Below the pieces are notes generated by a model that was not told where the DNA came from, searched no databases, and saw nothing but the letters and a program-made list of their open reading frames with translations. A program made the position numbers and the translations under genes. A DNA stretch of 64,000 nt from Trichomonas vaginalis G3 (Eukaryota; Parabasalia; Trichomonadida; Trichomonadidae): NCBI RefSeq assembly GCF_026262505.1, contig NC_067207.1:3790252-3854251 (forward strand), given 5' to 3'. Position 1 is the first letter of the stretch. Each line of letters starts with the position of its first letter. Shown here in pieces: positions 1-9,532 of the stretch.

Positions 1-846
1 TTAGAAATTAAAAAACTTTTCTTTATTAATTATTTCGGAGGAAGTTTAATATGATTGTGGTTTTATCAGCCTATAATCAAGTAACGGAAAAAAATATCAT
101 TTATCCATAAAGTCAAATGTGAGATGTTTATTTAGTAAGATATAGCATACATGATTACACGAAATGTTCTGAGCTATGAGTTTAATGAAATAGAGCTGAT
201 TTGGCTGTAATTGAATTGCAATACATCGAAAAGCAATACAAAACATATTAATTTGTTCTATAAAACTGATATTGACTCTAATTTCTACAGCCAAACGTTT
301 ACATAAGCACATTTTGGTCACTTCCAAATATTACAAAAAAGTATTTAAAAAAGATATGGAAAATAGTATCTTATGCATATTGTATAAGATCTTAACAATT
401 TTACCGATTTTGAAACTGAATTTGGAAAAATTGAAAATCATTTAGATCTGATTTCAATACAATAAAATAATGTTTGCTATTTAATAGTTGAGTAGTTGAT
501 GTTAATTTGCTTAAAAATGGCGTTTTAATGAAATAGAATTTCAATTTTTTTTTTAAAAAGGCAAAATGGAATGAAATCATTCATGATAATTATTAAGATT
601 CGGATATTTTTAAGTTAGTGAATAAAACTAAGATTGGAATAAGAGGTTAAAAAAATTGTAATGAAGAATGAATGGTTAAATAAGGGAAAAATTATAAGTA
701 GAGGGATTTAGTAATAATATTTGAGGGTTCATTACAATTGGACCAAATATAAATATAAAAGATTAATAGAGATTTAAAAGATTCAGAATATATAGTCATG
801 CAAAGATTATGAATATATTTTTCGTAATTAAAATTTGTTGTGATAA
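1..846. other. AT-rich stretch without a supported gene
   Basis: No reading frame here has recognisable protein features. The longest open stretch (minus strand, 327-97, 76 codons) has no initiator-like motif upstream and no family resemblance. The stretch leads directly into the 131-bp repeats. Confidence 0.5.
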
Positions 847-1262
847 CAATAACAAGTGATTGTTGTTTACTAAGCAACTTTTTTTAGAATCAAATAAGAT
901 TTCAAACAAAGTTGCATAAAAGACAGTCATTATCATAGAATGATTGCCTTTTATGCAACAATCACTTGTTCTGACAACAATAACAAGTGATTGTTGTTTA
1001 CTAAGCAACTTTTTTTAGAATCAAATAAGATTTCAAACAAAGTTGCATAAAGGACAGTCATTATCATAGAATGATTGCCTTTTATGCAACAATCACTTGT
1101 TCTGACAACAATAACAAGTGATTGTTGTTTACTAAGCAACTTTTTTTAGAATCAAATAAGATTTCAAACAAAGTTGCATAAAGGACAGTCATTATCATAG
1201 AATGATTGCCTTTTATGCAACAATCACTTGTTCTGACAACAATAACAAGTGATTGTTGTCCC
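847..1262. repeat. 131-bp tandem repeat, three copies plus a partial fourth
   Basis: Units begin at about 847, 978, 1109 and 1240, each with CAATAACAAGTGATTGTTG. Each unit can fold twice. TTGCATAAA...TTTATGCAA closes one stem, and CAACAATCACTTGTT with AACAAGTGATTGTTG closes a stem across the unit boundary. Copies differ by only one or two bases, so the expansion is recent. The unit is a diverged relative of the 132-bp unit in the foldback element at 8,007-9,532, sharing the CAATAACAAGTG and AGCAACTTT blocks, and probably comes from the same repeat family. Confidence 0.85.
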
Positions 1263-1303
1263 GCAAGGAACTTAGGGCTGAATTTGAAAAAATTTTTATC
1301 ATA

Positions 1304-1335
1304 CAATTCACTTCACTTTCCGTCACCTATAACAT
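1304..1335. repeat. Terminus-like sequence of a TIR element
   Basis: TTCACTTCACTTTCCGTCAC closely resembles the right end of the 1.3-kb elements in the satellite (TTCACCTCACTTTCCGTAAC near 26,751). This suggests that a related element ends here, with its body to the left and including the 131-bp repeats. No matching left end is visible in the window, so this is a partial or solo terminus. Confidence 0.4.
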
Positions 1336-1488
1336 ATCTTCTATCCAACTATAAATAATCTAATAATAATAATAAACTAATATACTAACAAACATTTATT
1401 AACTCTATAAGGTTTTTCCGACATAACAATCGACATCCGCTTTTTCTTCTCAATTGCTTAAAAGAATCGTTCCTATAATTGATGGTAA

Positions 1489-3258
1489 CTAATCGATTTT
1501 AAAATAAAATAATAAAAACCTTCCACCTGCTTTCTTTGTGATCTGCAGAGATGCTGTTCTTTCTGTCAAAACAGTTACTCGTGAATCGTCAAATTTAACA
1601 ATCTGGATATTTGCATTTGCATTTTTTTGTCTGATAAAACTAACATAATGGGAATCATAATGATCATCTAATTGATGAGGGCTTCTATCACCTTGATGAA
1701 CTATAATACCAAATAGAATATAATGCACTTCATTCTTAGTTATCTCATACGGAAATATTTTGTCCATCGAATTGTATTCTGGAGTATAATTCCATTCAAG
1801 ACAAATTGTAAGTATACATGGAAATAATTGCATTTGTAGATTATTTGCACAAAAACACGGATTCGATACTGTTAATAAAATCTCAACACAAAAGACGGAT
1901 GCATCACTTGTTTCTTCGTTAATTCTAAACATGTGATCAATTTCATTAATTTCACTTAAAGAATTGATCATTTCACAAAAGAATTCATACGTATCTTGAT
2001 AAGTGTTTTGAGTCGAAGCCATACCAAATTGCTGTAAAATTTTGGTGATCTCTTCTGTTGCATGTTTTTGTTTTGCTTTAACTTTTTTAGCAATGTTTGA
2101 GATTTGCTGACAAATTATGTTGTTTAAGTTTTTATCGATAATATCCATAAATGGTTTTATATGTAAAAGAACCTGGATTAGTGCTATTGCAAAGCAAATA
2201 TAAGAATCATTCTCAAGTCCAGTCATTATTGAATTATCGAGAACTCGAATGAATGATAAATTGATACGAATATCTAGGTCTGACCGGGCCGATTGATTCG
2301 CTTGTAATTGCACTCTTGTTTGAGGTGAAACTGACTGAGTGGTTTGATTCGCTTGTAATTGCACTCTTGTTTGAGGTGAAACTGACTGAGTGGTTTGATT
2401 CGCTTGTAATTGCACTCTTGTTTGAGGTGAAACTGACTGGGCGTTTTGTTTGTGAGGCAGTTTAAAACAAAAATATAATGCAATATAAGAATGTGATGAT
2501 GGATACGTATCATTTAATCTCGGCAAATCAAACTTTGTTTTATCTGGTCTCACAAATATGTTTTTATAAGTAACAAACTTTTTTCCACATAAATACCTTG
2601 TATAGGTTTTATAACTTTCGCCATGCTTTGTTGTAACAGCTTGTAAATAAAAATAATAATAAAATGTATCATCTTTAAATTCAAGGTACATAGGGAACGT
2701 ATATTCATCGTTGTTGTACCGATCAAGTTTAAAGATAATGAATGCTTTTGGATTATATCTATTATTATTCTTTATAAAATCTTCAATTGTTTCATCTGTT
2801 TTTAATCTGGAGACAGTTTCTGAAAAAGTTTGAGAGCCTACATTGAAATCAAATCCAAAAACTTCTGGATTTAATATGTTTCTTAAAATTAGTGAGGGAG
2901 ATATAATTTTATCGAATTTTTTAATGGAATCGAAATTACATCCATAACAATGTCCTGTCATACATTCTAAATGCTCTTTAAAACATTCCTTTAAATCCAA
3001 TAATTCATCATCTTTTAAAAATAGTGAACAATTAGCACCTGAATAGAAACAAGAAACAAGATTATATAAACATGATGTTAGAGTCGAGAAATTGGTTGAA
3101 TAGGTATTTGGAGCAAGTAAAAGCAATGTAATGAATGTTTTTAATGAAGTTTCTCCGTGAAGTTTAATAGTTGAAATTTCCAATTGTCTGTCATGAAAAT
3201 CAGACCAACATTCATGAATTGTCTCATGGTTTTCCATCAGCCCTGTTTTTTGAATAAA
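1489..3258 (-). CDS. Ubiquitin-specific protease (C19) region, downstream half of a transposase-USP frame
   Basis: The C-terminal part is a compact ubiquitin-specific protease. A Cys box (GLENDSYICFAIALIQVL) has its cysteine codon at 2196-2194. A QD-like box reads DTYEFFCEMINSL. The His box DSHYVSF has its histidine at 1650-1648 and is followed by FDDSRVTV with the aspartates at 1590-1585. All three catalytic positions of family C19 are present, so deubiquitinase activity is plausible. The N-terminal part resembles a second USP C-terminal module (QAVTTKHGESYKTYTRYLC) whose His box lacks the usual HY pair. A three-copy peptide repeat joins the two modules. The open frame starts inside the mariner end (GTG/ATG codons near 3318), so no native start lies here. 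The frame is continuous with the transposase frame at 4,564 if the mariner is removed. It could be a host USP gene captured by a transposon, or the reverse. Confidence 0.75.
   Translation of the reverse strand, partial: FIQKTGLMENHETIHECWSDFHDRQLEISTIKLHGETSLKTFITLLLLAPNTYSTNFSTLTSCLYNLVSCFYSGANCSLFLKDDELLDLKECFKEHLECMTGHCYGCNFDSIKKFDKIISPSLILRNILNPEVFGFDFNVGSQTFSETVSRLKTDETIEDFIKNNNRYNPKAFIIFKLDRYNNDEYTFPMYLEFKDDTFYYYFYLQAVTTKHGESYKTYTRYLCGKKFVTYKNIFVRPDKTKFDLPRLNDTYPSSHSYIALYFCFKLPHKQNAQSVSPQTRVQLQANQTTQSVSPQTRVQLQANQTTQSVSPQTRVQLQANQSARSDLDIRINLSFIRVLDNSIMTGLENDSYICFAIALIQVLLHIKPFMDIIDKNLNNIICQQISNIAKKVKAKQKHATEEITKILQQFGMASTQNTYQDTYEFFCEMINSLSEINEIDHMFRINEETSDASVFCVEILLTVSNPCFCANNLQMQLFPCILTICLEWNYTPEYNSMDKIFPYEITKNEVHYILFGIIVHQGDRSPHQLDDHYDSHYVSFIRQKNANANIQIVKFDDSRVTVLTERTASLQITKKAGGRFLLFYFKID
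2286..2440 (-). repeat. 51-bp coding minisatellite in the USP linker
   Basis: Three nearly identical 51-bp units encode a 17-residue Gln/Thr-rich peptide (core QTRVQLQANQ) between the degenerate first module and the catalytic USP module. Because 51 is a multiple of three, copy-number changes keep the frame. The last unit diverges into the QSARSDL sequence. Confidence 0.9.
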
Positions 3259-3260
3259 TA

Positions 3261-4563
3261 TAGGGTGTCCAAAGGTGTGTTTAGCACAAACCTGAATACT
3301 GCGAATAGAAATAAACAAGTTACATATATATAAAGTTTATTTAAATCTAATCACCATTGGATTCAATCACGCGTTCGCAGCGATCGATCCAGGCTTCAAA
3401 GACACGCTTTAAATCATCATGAGAAAATTGCTCAAATTGCTCTCTTACAAAATTTTGAAGATCATCTGGACTCGCGAATTCGCGTCCTTCAGCTCTCTTT
3501 TTTAGCGTGCCGAATAAATAAAAGTCAGAGGGTGCAATATCAGGTGAATAAATTGGGTTTGGAACAACTTTGACATTGTTTTCCACCAAGTAATTCATTA
3601 CCTTATGACTTTTGTGAACTCTTGAATTATCAAAATGAATTGCAAACTTTTGTTTTTGTTGTTTGGATTTCTCAAACTCATCAGAATTGATAATTTGAGT
3701 AAGAACATTGTCAATTAGATACTGAGCATTCATCGTATTAGGTTTTTGAAGAATATCAATTGCGATGATGCCATTCACACCCCAAAAAACCGACAACATA
3801 ATCATTGGTGTGTCAATTTTTTTCTTCGGGAATGTTTGCGGATTTTCATCCTTCGGGATCCACATGATTTTGGCTTCTGTTGCATATTGAAACCAAGACT
3901 CGTCCCCTGTTACTAAAAAGCGAAACTTCTTGGATTGATACGCACCCAATATAGAGAGGAGCTCTTTCGAAGATTGGACTCTAGATTTTTTTGAACTGAA
4001 TTAAGGTTGTGCGGAACCCAACGTGTATACGCTAGTTTGTAGTTCAAATAATTGTGCAGATAATAACTGACTGTTGTACGTGGTATCTTTGTCATCTCCT
4101 CTATCCTTCTGAGTGATGCTCTTGGGTCTTCATCTAGCGCTTGAAGAATTGCTTTGATTTTTCTTTGATCCGGCGATTTTTTGTCAATTTTTATGATGGG
4201 CGCCTTTTTGTTCATGAAGTGATACATCCTAACATGATACGTTACAGTGGAATAGCTAGGAGCATCCATACCGAAGCATTTTACCAATGTCTCGTAGATT
4301 TTTTTACAGTCTTTGCATTTTTTTGCAAGAGCGAGGATGTTTTCTTTATGATTCATTAAAAAAATGAAAAAAATCCCGCCAAAATTTCCCGCGAAACCGC
4401 CTCTTGTCTCAAAATTCATTTTATATCCCGGCATGGCGCCAAAATACAACATACTCATCATATACATATATTCATATTTTTTATTATATATTTATAATCA
4501 GCATATATCTCCTTTAATAGTCTCATATAGAGCGCTGTGCTAAACGCACCTTTGGACACCCTA
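3261..4563 (-). mobile_element. mariner (Tc1/mariner, DD34D) DNA transposon, about 1.3 kb
   Basis: The inverted ends read TAGGGTGTCCAAAGGTG (3,261) and, on the other side, CACCTTTGGACACCCTA (ending 4,563). The TIRs are about 28 bp and differ at one or two positions. The element is flanked by TA at 3,259-3,260 and 4,564-4,565, the normal mariner target duplication. It lies inside an open reading frame: the codons on both sides join in phase when the element and one TA are removed. Size, ends and transposase fit the mariners known to be abundant in T. vaginalis. The insertion looks young because ends, TSD and the surrounding frame are all well preserved. Confidence 0.93.
3347..4356 (-). pseudogene. 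mariner transposase, one frameshift
   Basis: The likely start is the ATG at 4,356 (MNHKENILALAKK). The N-terminal half has paired helix-turn-helix regions (SYSTVTYHVRMY and RASLRRIEEMTKIPRTTVSYYL). The catalytic half contains TGDESW, HFDNSRVH and SPDIAPSDFYLFG. Thirty-four residues separate the second and third aspartates, which makes it DD34D mariner. The two halves are in different frames. The shift lies in the T run at 3,986-3,992 (A run on the coding strand). One extra base there would give the expected continuity from LNSVQKK to SKELLSILGAYQ. So this copy is probably inactive, unless the missing base is a sequencing error in the homopolymer. The frame continues upstream of 4,356 to 4,467, but that part encodes no domain. 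Confidence 0.85.
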
Positions 4564-6381
4564 TATTAGATTATTAACTATCTTCTCCACAGGATGAGAA
4601 TAATTTCTAGATGGATTTAAAATGTATTTATCAGTATTTTCATCATCCTGTTCTAAAAACTTGGAATTAATATATATATCGCCATATTTATTTACTAAAT
4701 CATTGAAAATTGAAGTATGATCATATTTTGATTCATTTACTATTTGGTCATAAACTTCCCATCTCATTGTTATAGTTTTTTCACTTACTAAATCCCAAGC
4801 GTCATACAATATTCTAATTGAGTTAATCCTGTTTAAGGGAGAGTTGCGATTTTTAAGAAACTTATTCCAGTATAAGGTATTTGCTAAACCTTTCAATGCA
4901 CCGAAGACATTTTGATCCAAAGGTTGACAACGTCCGGTAGCGCCTACCGGAACCAAATGGATATTAAATCCGAGCTTTTTGGCAACTTCTATTGCGCTGA
5001 CATGACTTGGGAAAGAGTCATAAACTAAATCGATTTGATAATGTTCCTTGTAATAATTTTGTGCTTCTATACTTTGTTGTGAATAAAATTTGTTATAGAA
5101 CTCGCGAACGATTTGAAGATATTTAGTCATTGAATTCTCATCTGACCAACCTGATGATGAATAAAAAACATTGACTGTGGGAAAAGCCTTTTTAATATTA
5201 TTCATTTCGTTTTCTGTTTCTACCAAAAGAACCAATGGAAGTTTATTTCCTTTTGAAGTAACTGTTGCTATTGCTGTGAGACAGGCTTTTTCATCAAATT
5301 TTTTATAAACTACTCTTTTTGCTCCTTTAAACGCAAAGGTTAACCCAAATTTCGGGTGTTCCCACCATTTTGTTTCATCCATATTGATTAGGTGGGAAAT
5401 ATAAGGATCTTCAGAGTGCTGGATTATCAAAGATTCCTTTAATGCTTGAAATTTTTTAATTTCTTCCTCAGATAAATTATCAGGTGAGCAGCCTCTGTTT
5501 GCGTGCATTGCCCGAAAAACAATATCAAATTTATTTCTAAATGTACGACACCATTGATCTGATGCTGTGAATCCATCTTTGAGCATCAAATCCTCAAATT
5601 CTATCGAGCATCTTAATGCAATGTTTTTGAGTATAAAACTATTTATGTAAAACCCTTCTTCTATATAATGATATTGAATGATAAATAAAATTATTGACTC
5701 TAATTCAGGTGTCATTTTTTGTTTAGAGCGTATATTAATTTTTGGATTGTACTCACGATCTTGCAAAAGTTTTTTGCTCCACCTGTATATTGTCCAATAT
5801 CCTAGTTGAAGTTTTTTGGCTATTGCTGAATATAAAATTTTAGTTTGTTGAGGCACATTATTATTTCTAATTAAAAAGTTTAGGATCTCTTGAAGTTCCT
5901 GATCGGAAAAGTAGCAAGGACTCCTATTTAAATGGTCAAAATGTAATTTTGGAAGGTTATTTAGCATATCATTTAGCTGTATTTCATTAACTTCAGTTGC
6001 GTTTTCTGAATTCATTTCATTATAAGGTCTTTCATCTCCGATTTCACTATTAATATCATCATTTATTTCTGCATCCATGTCATTATAGTCATCAGTATCT
6101 GAATAATTACCTTCATCTTCATCGTTGCTATCATCTTCATCGTTGTTATCATCTGCATCATTGTTATCACCTGAATCTTTGACTTCATCTGCATCATTGT
6201 GATTATTTGCATTGGTATCTTGATTAGAATTATCATGATTTTGTTCAATATTTTCATTATGCTTACTTTTGAAGCAAAAATATAAGCACAGTTGAGACCT
6301 TTTGGCATCATAATCATCTTGAATTTGCAGTTTAGGATCTGAAATTGAATTAGGACTCAAATATATCTTCTGATATGACAC
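4564..6381 (-). CDS. pogo/Tigger-like DDE_1 transposase, upstream half of a transposase-USP frame
   Basis: Domains in order are: an N-terminal tail like the USP module (SYQKIYL, LCLYFCFKSKH); a long acidic Asn/Asp/Glu-rich linker (about residues 50-135); an HTH region (YSAIAKKLQLGYWTIYRWSKKL); a CENP-B/Tc5-like second HTH (FTASDQWCRTFRNKF); and a DDE_1 catalytic core. The core has INMDETKWW (first D), LVYDSFPSHVS (second D) and CQPLDQNVFGALK (third D), with 33 residues between the last two, in the pogo/Tigger range. All three aspartates are present. The frame is open upstream of 6,381 into sequence shared with the USP gene, and the first ATG is at 6,078, so the true start is uncertain. It currently ends at a stop supplied by the mariner end. 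Without the mariner it reads on in phase into the USP region. Confidence 0.8.
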
Positions 6382-6476
6382 AAACTTTTTTCCACATAAA
6401 TACCTTGTATAGGTTTTATAACTTTCGCCATGATTTGTTGTAACAGCTTGTAAATAAAAATAATTTTGGATTATAG
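6380..6476 (-). repeat. Duplicated fragment of the USP-module sequence
   Basis: About 85 bp here (encoding YLQAVTTNHGESYKTYTRY) is almost identical to 2,575-2,665 inside the USP frame. The match breaks at 6,465, where TTTTGGATTATA recurs at about 2,745, as expected if roughly 80 bp were deleted or the sequences recombined at that short homology. It shows that a USP-module end precedes the transposase as well as follows it. Confidence 0.75.
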
Positions 6477-6673
6477 TTGGGGTCTTGCATTAAGTTTTTA
6501 ATCCAGTTCCTAATTGTGTAAACAGGGATTCTTGTTTGCTTTGCTATTGCTGAATTTTTAAGAAATGTCTCTTTATCGATCATATACTTTAAAAAATTAA
6601 GATTTTTTTCCAATTGTTCATCTGGTATACAAGCAGGGTTCCGATAATATCGCTTTACATCATATCGCTTCAA
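6416..6673 (-). pseudogene. Fragment of a second DDE_1-type transposase N-terminus
   Basis: The peptide (IPDEQLEKNLNFL, NSAIAKQTRIPVYTIRNW, LMQDPNYNPK) aligns with the HTH region of the transposase at 4,564-6,381 (SDQELQEILNFL, YSAIAKKLQLGYWTIYRW, LLQDREYNPK). It stops after running out of frame into the USP-module duplicate. It is a broken relative, with no catalytic core following it. No start signal is visible. Confidence 0.65.
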
Positions 6674-7070
6674 TCCATCAAGAATATTTAAAAGTTCTTG
6701 TTGGGTATTGTTAGGATCTGATATTTGAAATTTATGTCACTTTTCATGAATCTGATTTTTTTATTATGATTTCTTAATACGAATCCTGCATTGTCATCCA
6801 ATTAATGTTTCTAAAAAATCGCACAGACCTTCTTTGTGAAGATTTTTGAAATTAATTTACATCTTCATTTCGTTTGATCAACTAAGCCTTTCATATTTAT
6901 ACCATACATTTATTATTTTATATTTTATTATTCTGTAATATAACCGCATATCAAGGGCATTCAATATATCTTATGCAAAATTATTGAAACTCACCTATAT
7001 TCACAATAATTCAGTTTAATCTTTAAATTTTAAAATAACATTAAATTGAATATCATGTAGAACAACAGCA
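6674..7070. other. AT-rich spacer
   Basis: No gene, terminal repeat or strong dyad is seen. It separates the transposase fragments from the gene ending at 7,071. Confidence 0.5.
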
Positions 7071-7804
7071 TCAAATTGGTTCTTTGATATTTTTGGAAAA
7101 ATAATCATCAAACCATCTGTAAAGTAAAGGACATGTATCTTGCATGAGTTGAATAAGATCGTAATCATTTATAATTGAATCTTCTAATTCATCGAGTAAC
7201 GGTTCAGGAACAAATTTTTGTTGAATATAACGCTCTAAAATTTCACAAATACTCTTTAAAGAATTTGTATCTAACCATACCATGTGATGAGCAAAAACTT
7301 TCATAAAAAAGAAATATACATCATTTTCATAAGGATCTTGTAGTGGAATATCTCTGTTTAGTTCCCAATAAATCATAATATCGATAAAAAATGTTTCTTG
7401 TTTAAACAATACCCTTCAAAGTTTTTGAGAATATTAATTAGAATACCACTTTCGGCAAGAAATGATTGATCTAAGTTTAAAAATGTATAAAATAGTGATT
7501 GATTCATTTCGTATGAATCATCATCTTCGATGAACCACCATATAATTCTTGCTACTGAAAAAGTTTTTGATCTTTGTAAAAATTCGACCATGGGTATTTC
7601 TTTTTTAAATAGATGTTGTTTCCTCATATTTATTATATTGATAAAACTACGTTTAACCTTTTCTAGTTTTTCAATTGAATAATTTTTCTTAATTTTATGA
7701 TGGTATTCAGGAGACATATCAATATGTTTGATCTTTAATGGTTCCTCCAATTCAACAAGGTCTCTTATTGAGGAGATATTATGGGCAAGGGAATCAGATG
7801 TCAT
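7071..7804 (-). pseudogene. Unknown protein gene with one frameshift
   Basis: The start at 7,804 (MTSDSLAHNISS) has an initiator-like TCACT 12 nt upstream. The first frame ends at 7,373, and the second starts in the overlap (FKQETFFIDIMIYWEL) and runs to 7,071. The two join smoothly near GYCLFKQETFF if one T is added in the short T run at about 7,407, giving about 245 residues. The product is helical, rich in aromatic and charged residues, without signal peptide or membrane segment. I do not recognise the family. It may be the N-terminal part of one of the large C19 proteases of trichomonads, given the neighbouring USP modules, but that is only a guess. It may be a gene fragment or a gene with a consensus error. 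Confidence 0.5.
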
Positions 7805-7811
7805 ATTTACA

Positions 7812-7818
7812 AAAGTGA
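7812..7818 (-). promoter_or_regulatory. Initiator-like element (TCACT)
   Basis: On the minus strand TCACTTT lies with its A 12 nt before the ATG at 7,804. T. vaginalis genes typically start transcription at an Inr with core TCA(+1)Y(T/A), a few to about 20 nt before the start codon. The motif is short and the region AT-rich, so chance is possible. Confidence 0.45.
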
Positions 7819-8006
7819 CAAAAAAAATAAGAATAAATGAGTAATAATAGAGCTAATAAGGTAATGTTTAGAATAAGGGTATTGTATTTTGAGAAATTAA
7901 ATAATAATAATAAAAAAAAGGATTATTAGAGTAAAAATTTGTTTATTGGTATTAACTAAGGAACATAAATGAACACGTTACTTTTGAAGATAATTGAATT
8001 TAGAAT

Positions 8007-9532
8007 AGAATCATTTGTGATTCTTCTCAAAGTTGCATCAAAGACAGCCATTGATAGACAATGTTTGTCCTTGTGTACAACATTCACTTGTATACAAAAC
8101 AATAACAAGTGTTTGTTGTTCACTGAGCAACTTTGAGAAGAATCATTTGTGATTCTTCTCAAAGTTGCATCAAAGACAGCCATTGATAGACAATGTTTGT
8201 CCTTGTGTACAACATTCACTTGTATACAAAACAATAACAAGTGTTTGTTGTTCACTGAGCAACCACCCAAACCACAAAATGATAGAGTGGATCATAAGGA
8301 TCAATTTTGCTATGGCTTGTCTGGATTGAAACTCAATATTCATTCGGGAAAAGACGTTTGAAAATTTTGTAAAGTATTCAAATTTGCAGCTTTGTTCGAT
8401 TTGAAAATTGAAATTTGAACCGAAATGACTGTATGAATATGTTCTTCATATTGAATCTAAGCATTTCTTGGAATTTGGAGTTTTTCTAAAAAGTTTTGTC
8501 GGTTGAAAAATTAAAAATAAAACAAAAGAATTTTTTGCGATTTTTTAAACGCATCTTAATTTTTAACGGACGACGGAGTATTTGATCAAAGTTCAATATG
8601 GCTATCACCCTATATTATAGTTAGCTTGCATAGTAAGCAATATAATTTGGAATATAAGAATGATATAAAAATTTGATAATATAATTTTTGTGTGATTAAG
8701 TATTTAATATGAAAACATTAAATTTCATTAGGAATATTTAAATGTTGTTATGAAGGTAAAGGATAATTATTGAAAAAACATAGATTAGAAAAATTTGCGA
8801 ATGTTTGTAAGGAATAAGTGTTTCAGTAGGTTGGGATTCAATACGTGTAATCGGAAAAAATGATGATAAGATAAAAATTATATTTATAATGAGTTTTAAT
8901 AAAGTTTAAGAAAATTTGAGAAGTAAGTGTCGTTCTGGGAGACTTGCATAGACAATGTCTCCCAGAATGACACATAGCACACAATAACAGTGCACTGTTG
9001 CACTTTGTTGACAAAAGTCAGACAATCAGAAGAAGATTGTGGATGAATGTGTCATTCTGGGAGATGTGCATAGACAATGTCTCCCAGAATGACACATAGC
9101 ACACAATAACAGTGCACTGTTGCACTTTGTTGACAAAAGTCAGACAATCAGAAGAAGATTGTGGATGATTGCGTCATAAATAACACGTATTTATTGAACA
9201 AATAGATAACCATTGTCTATCAATGGCTGTCTTTGATGCAACTTTGAGAAGAATCACAAATGATTCTTCTCAAAGTTGCTCAGTGAACAACAAACACTTG
9301 TTATTGTTTTGTATACAAGTGAATGTTGTACACAAGGACAAACATTGTCTATCAATGGCTGTCTTTGATGCAACTTTGAGAAGAATCACAAATGATTTCT
9401 TCTCAAAGTTGCTCAGTGAACAACAAACACTTGTTATTGTTTTGTATACAAGTGAATGTTGTACACAAGGACAAACATTGTCTATCAATGGCTGTCTTTG
9501 ATGCAACTTTGAGAAGAATCACAAATGATTCT
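8007..9532. mobile_element. Foldback-type element with long inverted repeats of 132-bp units
   Basis: The left arm (8,007-8,265) has two 132-bp units. The right arm (about 9,213-9,532) has the same units inverted, about 2.4 copies. The ends mirror each other (AGAATCATTTGTGATTC and GAATCACAAATGATTCT). Inside each unit GAATCATTTGTGATTC is nearly palindromic and the CACTTG...CAAGTG blocks pair. No transposase is encoded in the 950-bp core. Structure and size fit a non-autonomous foldback element that moves with enzymes supplied elsewhere. The clear target duplication expected of a new insertion is not evident. Confidence 0.75.
8927..9170. repeat. Two 122-bp direct repeats, each with a 16-bp hairpin
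   Basis: The units start at 8,927 and 9,049. Each contains GTGTCATTCTGGGAGA...TCTCCCAGAATGACAC, a 16-bp stem (perfect in the second unit) with an inner loop, then the small palindrome ACAGTGCACTGT. They lie in the core of the foldback element, just inside its right arm. Confidence 0.85.

Noticed and set aside
97-327. 76-codon minus-strand frame
   Set aside because: No initiator-like element, no family resemblance, and composition like the surrounding DNA.
8149-9506. Open frames within the foldback arms
   Set aside because: They are mirror images of each other imposed by the inverted repeats; not a gene pair.
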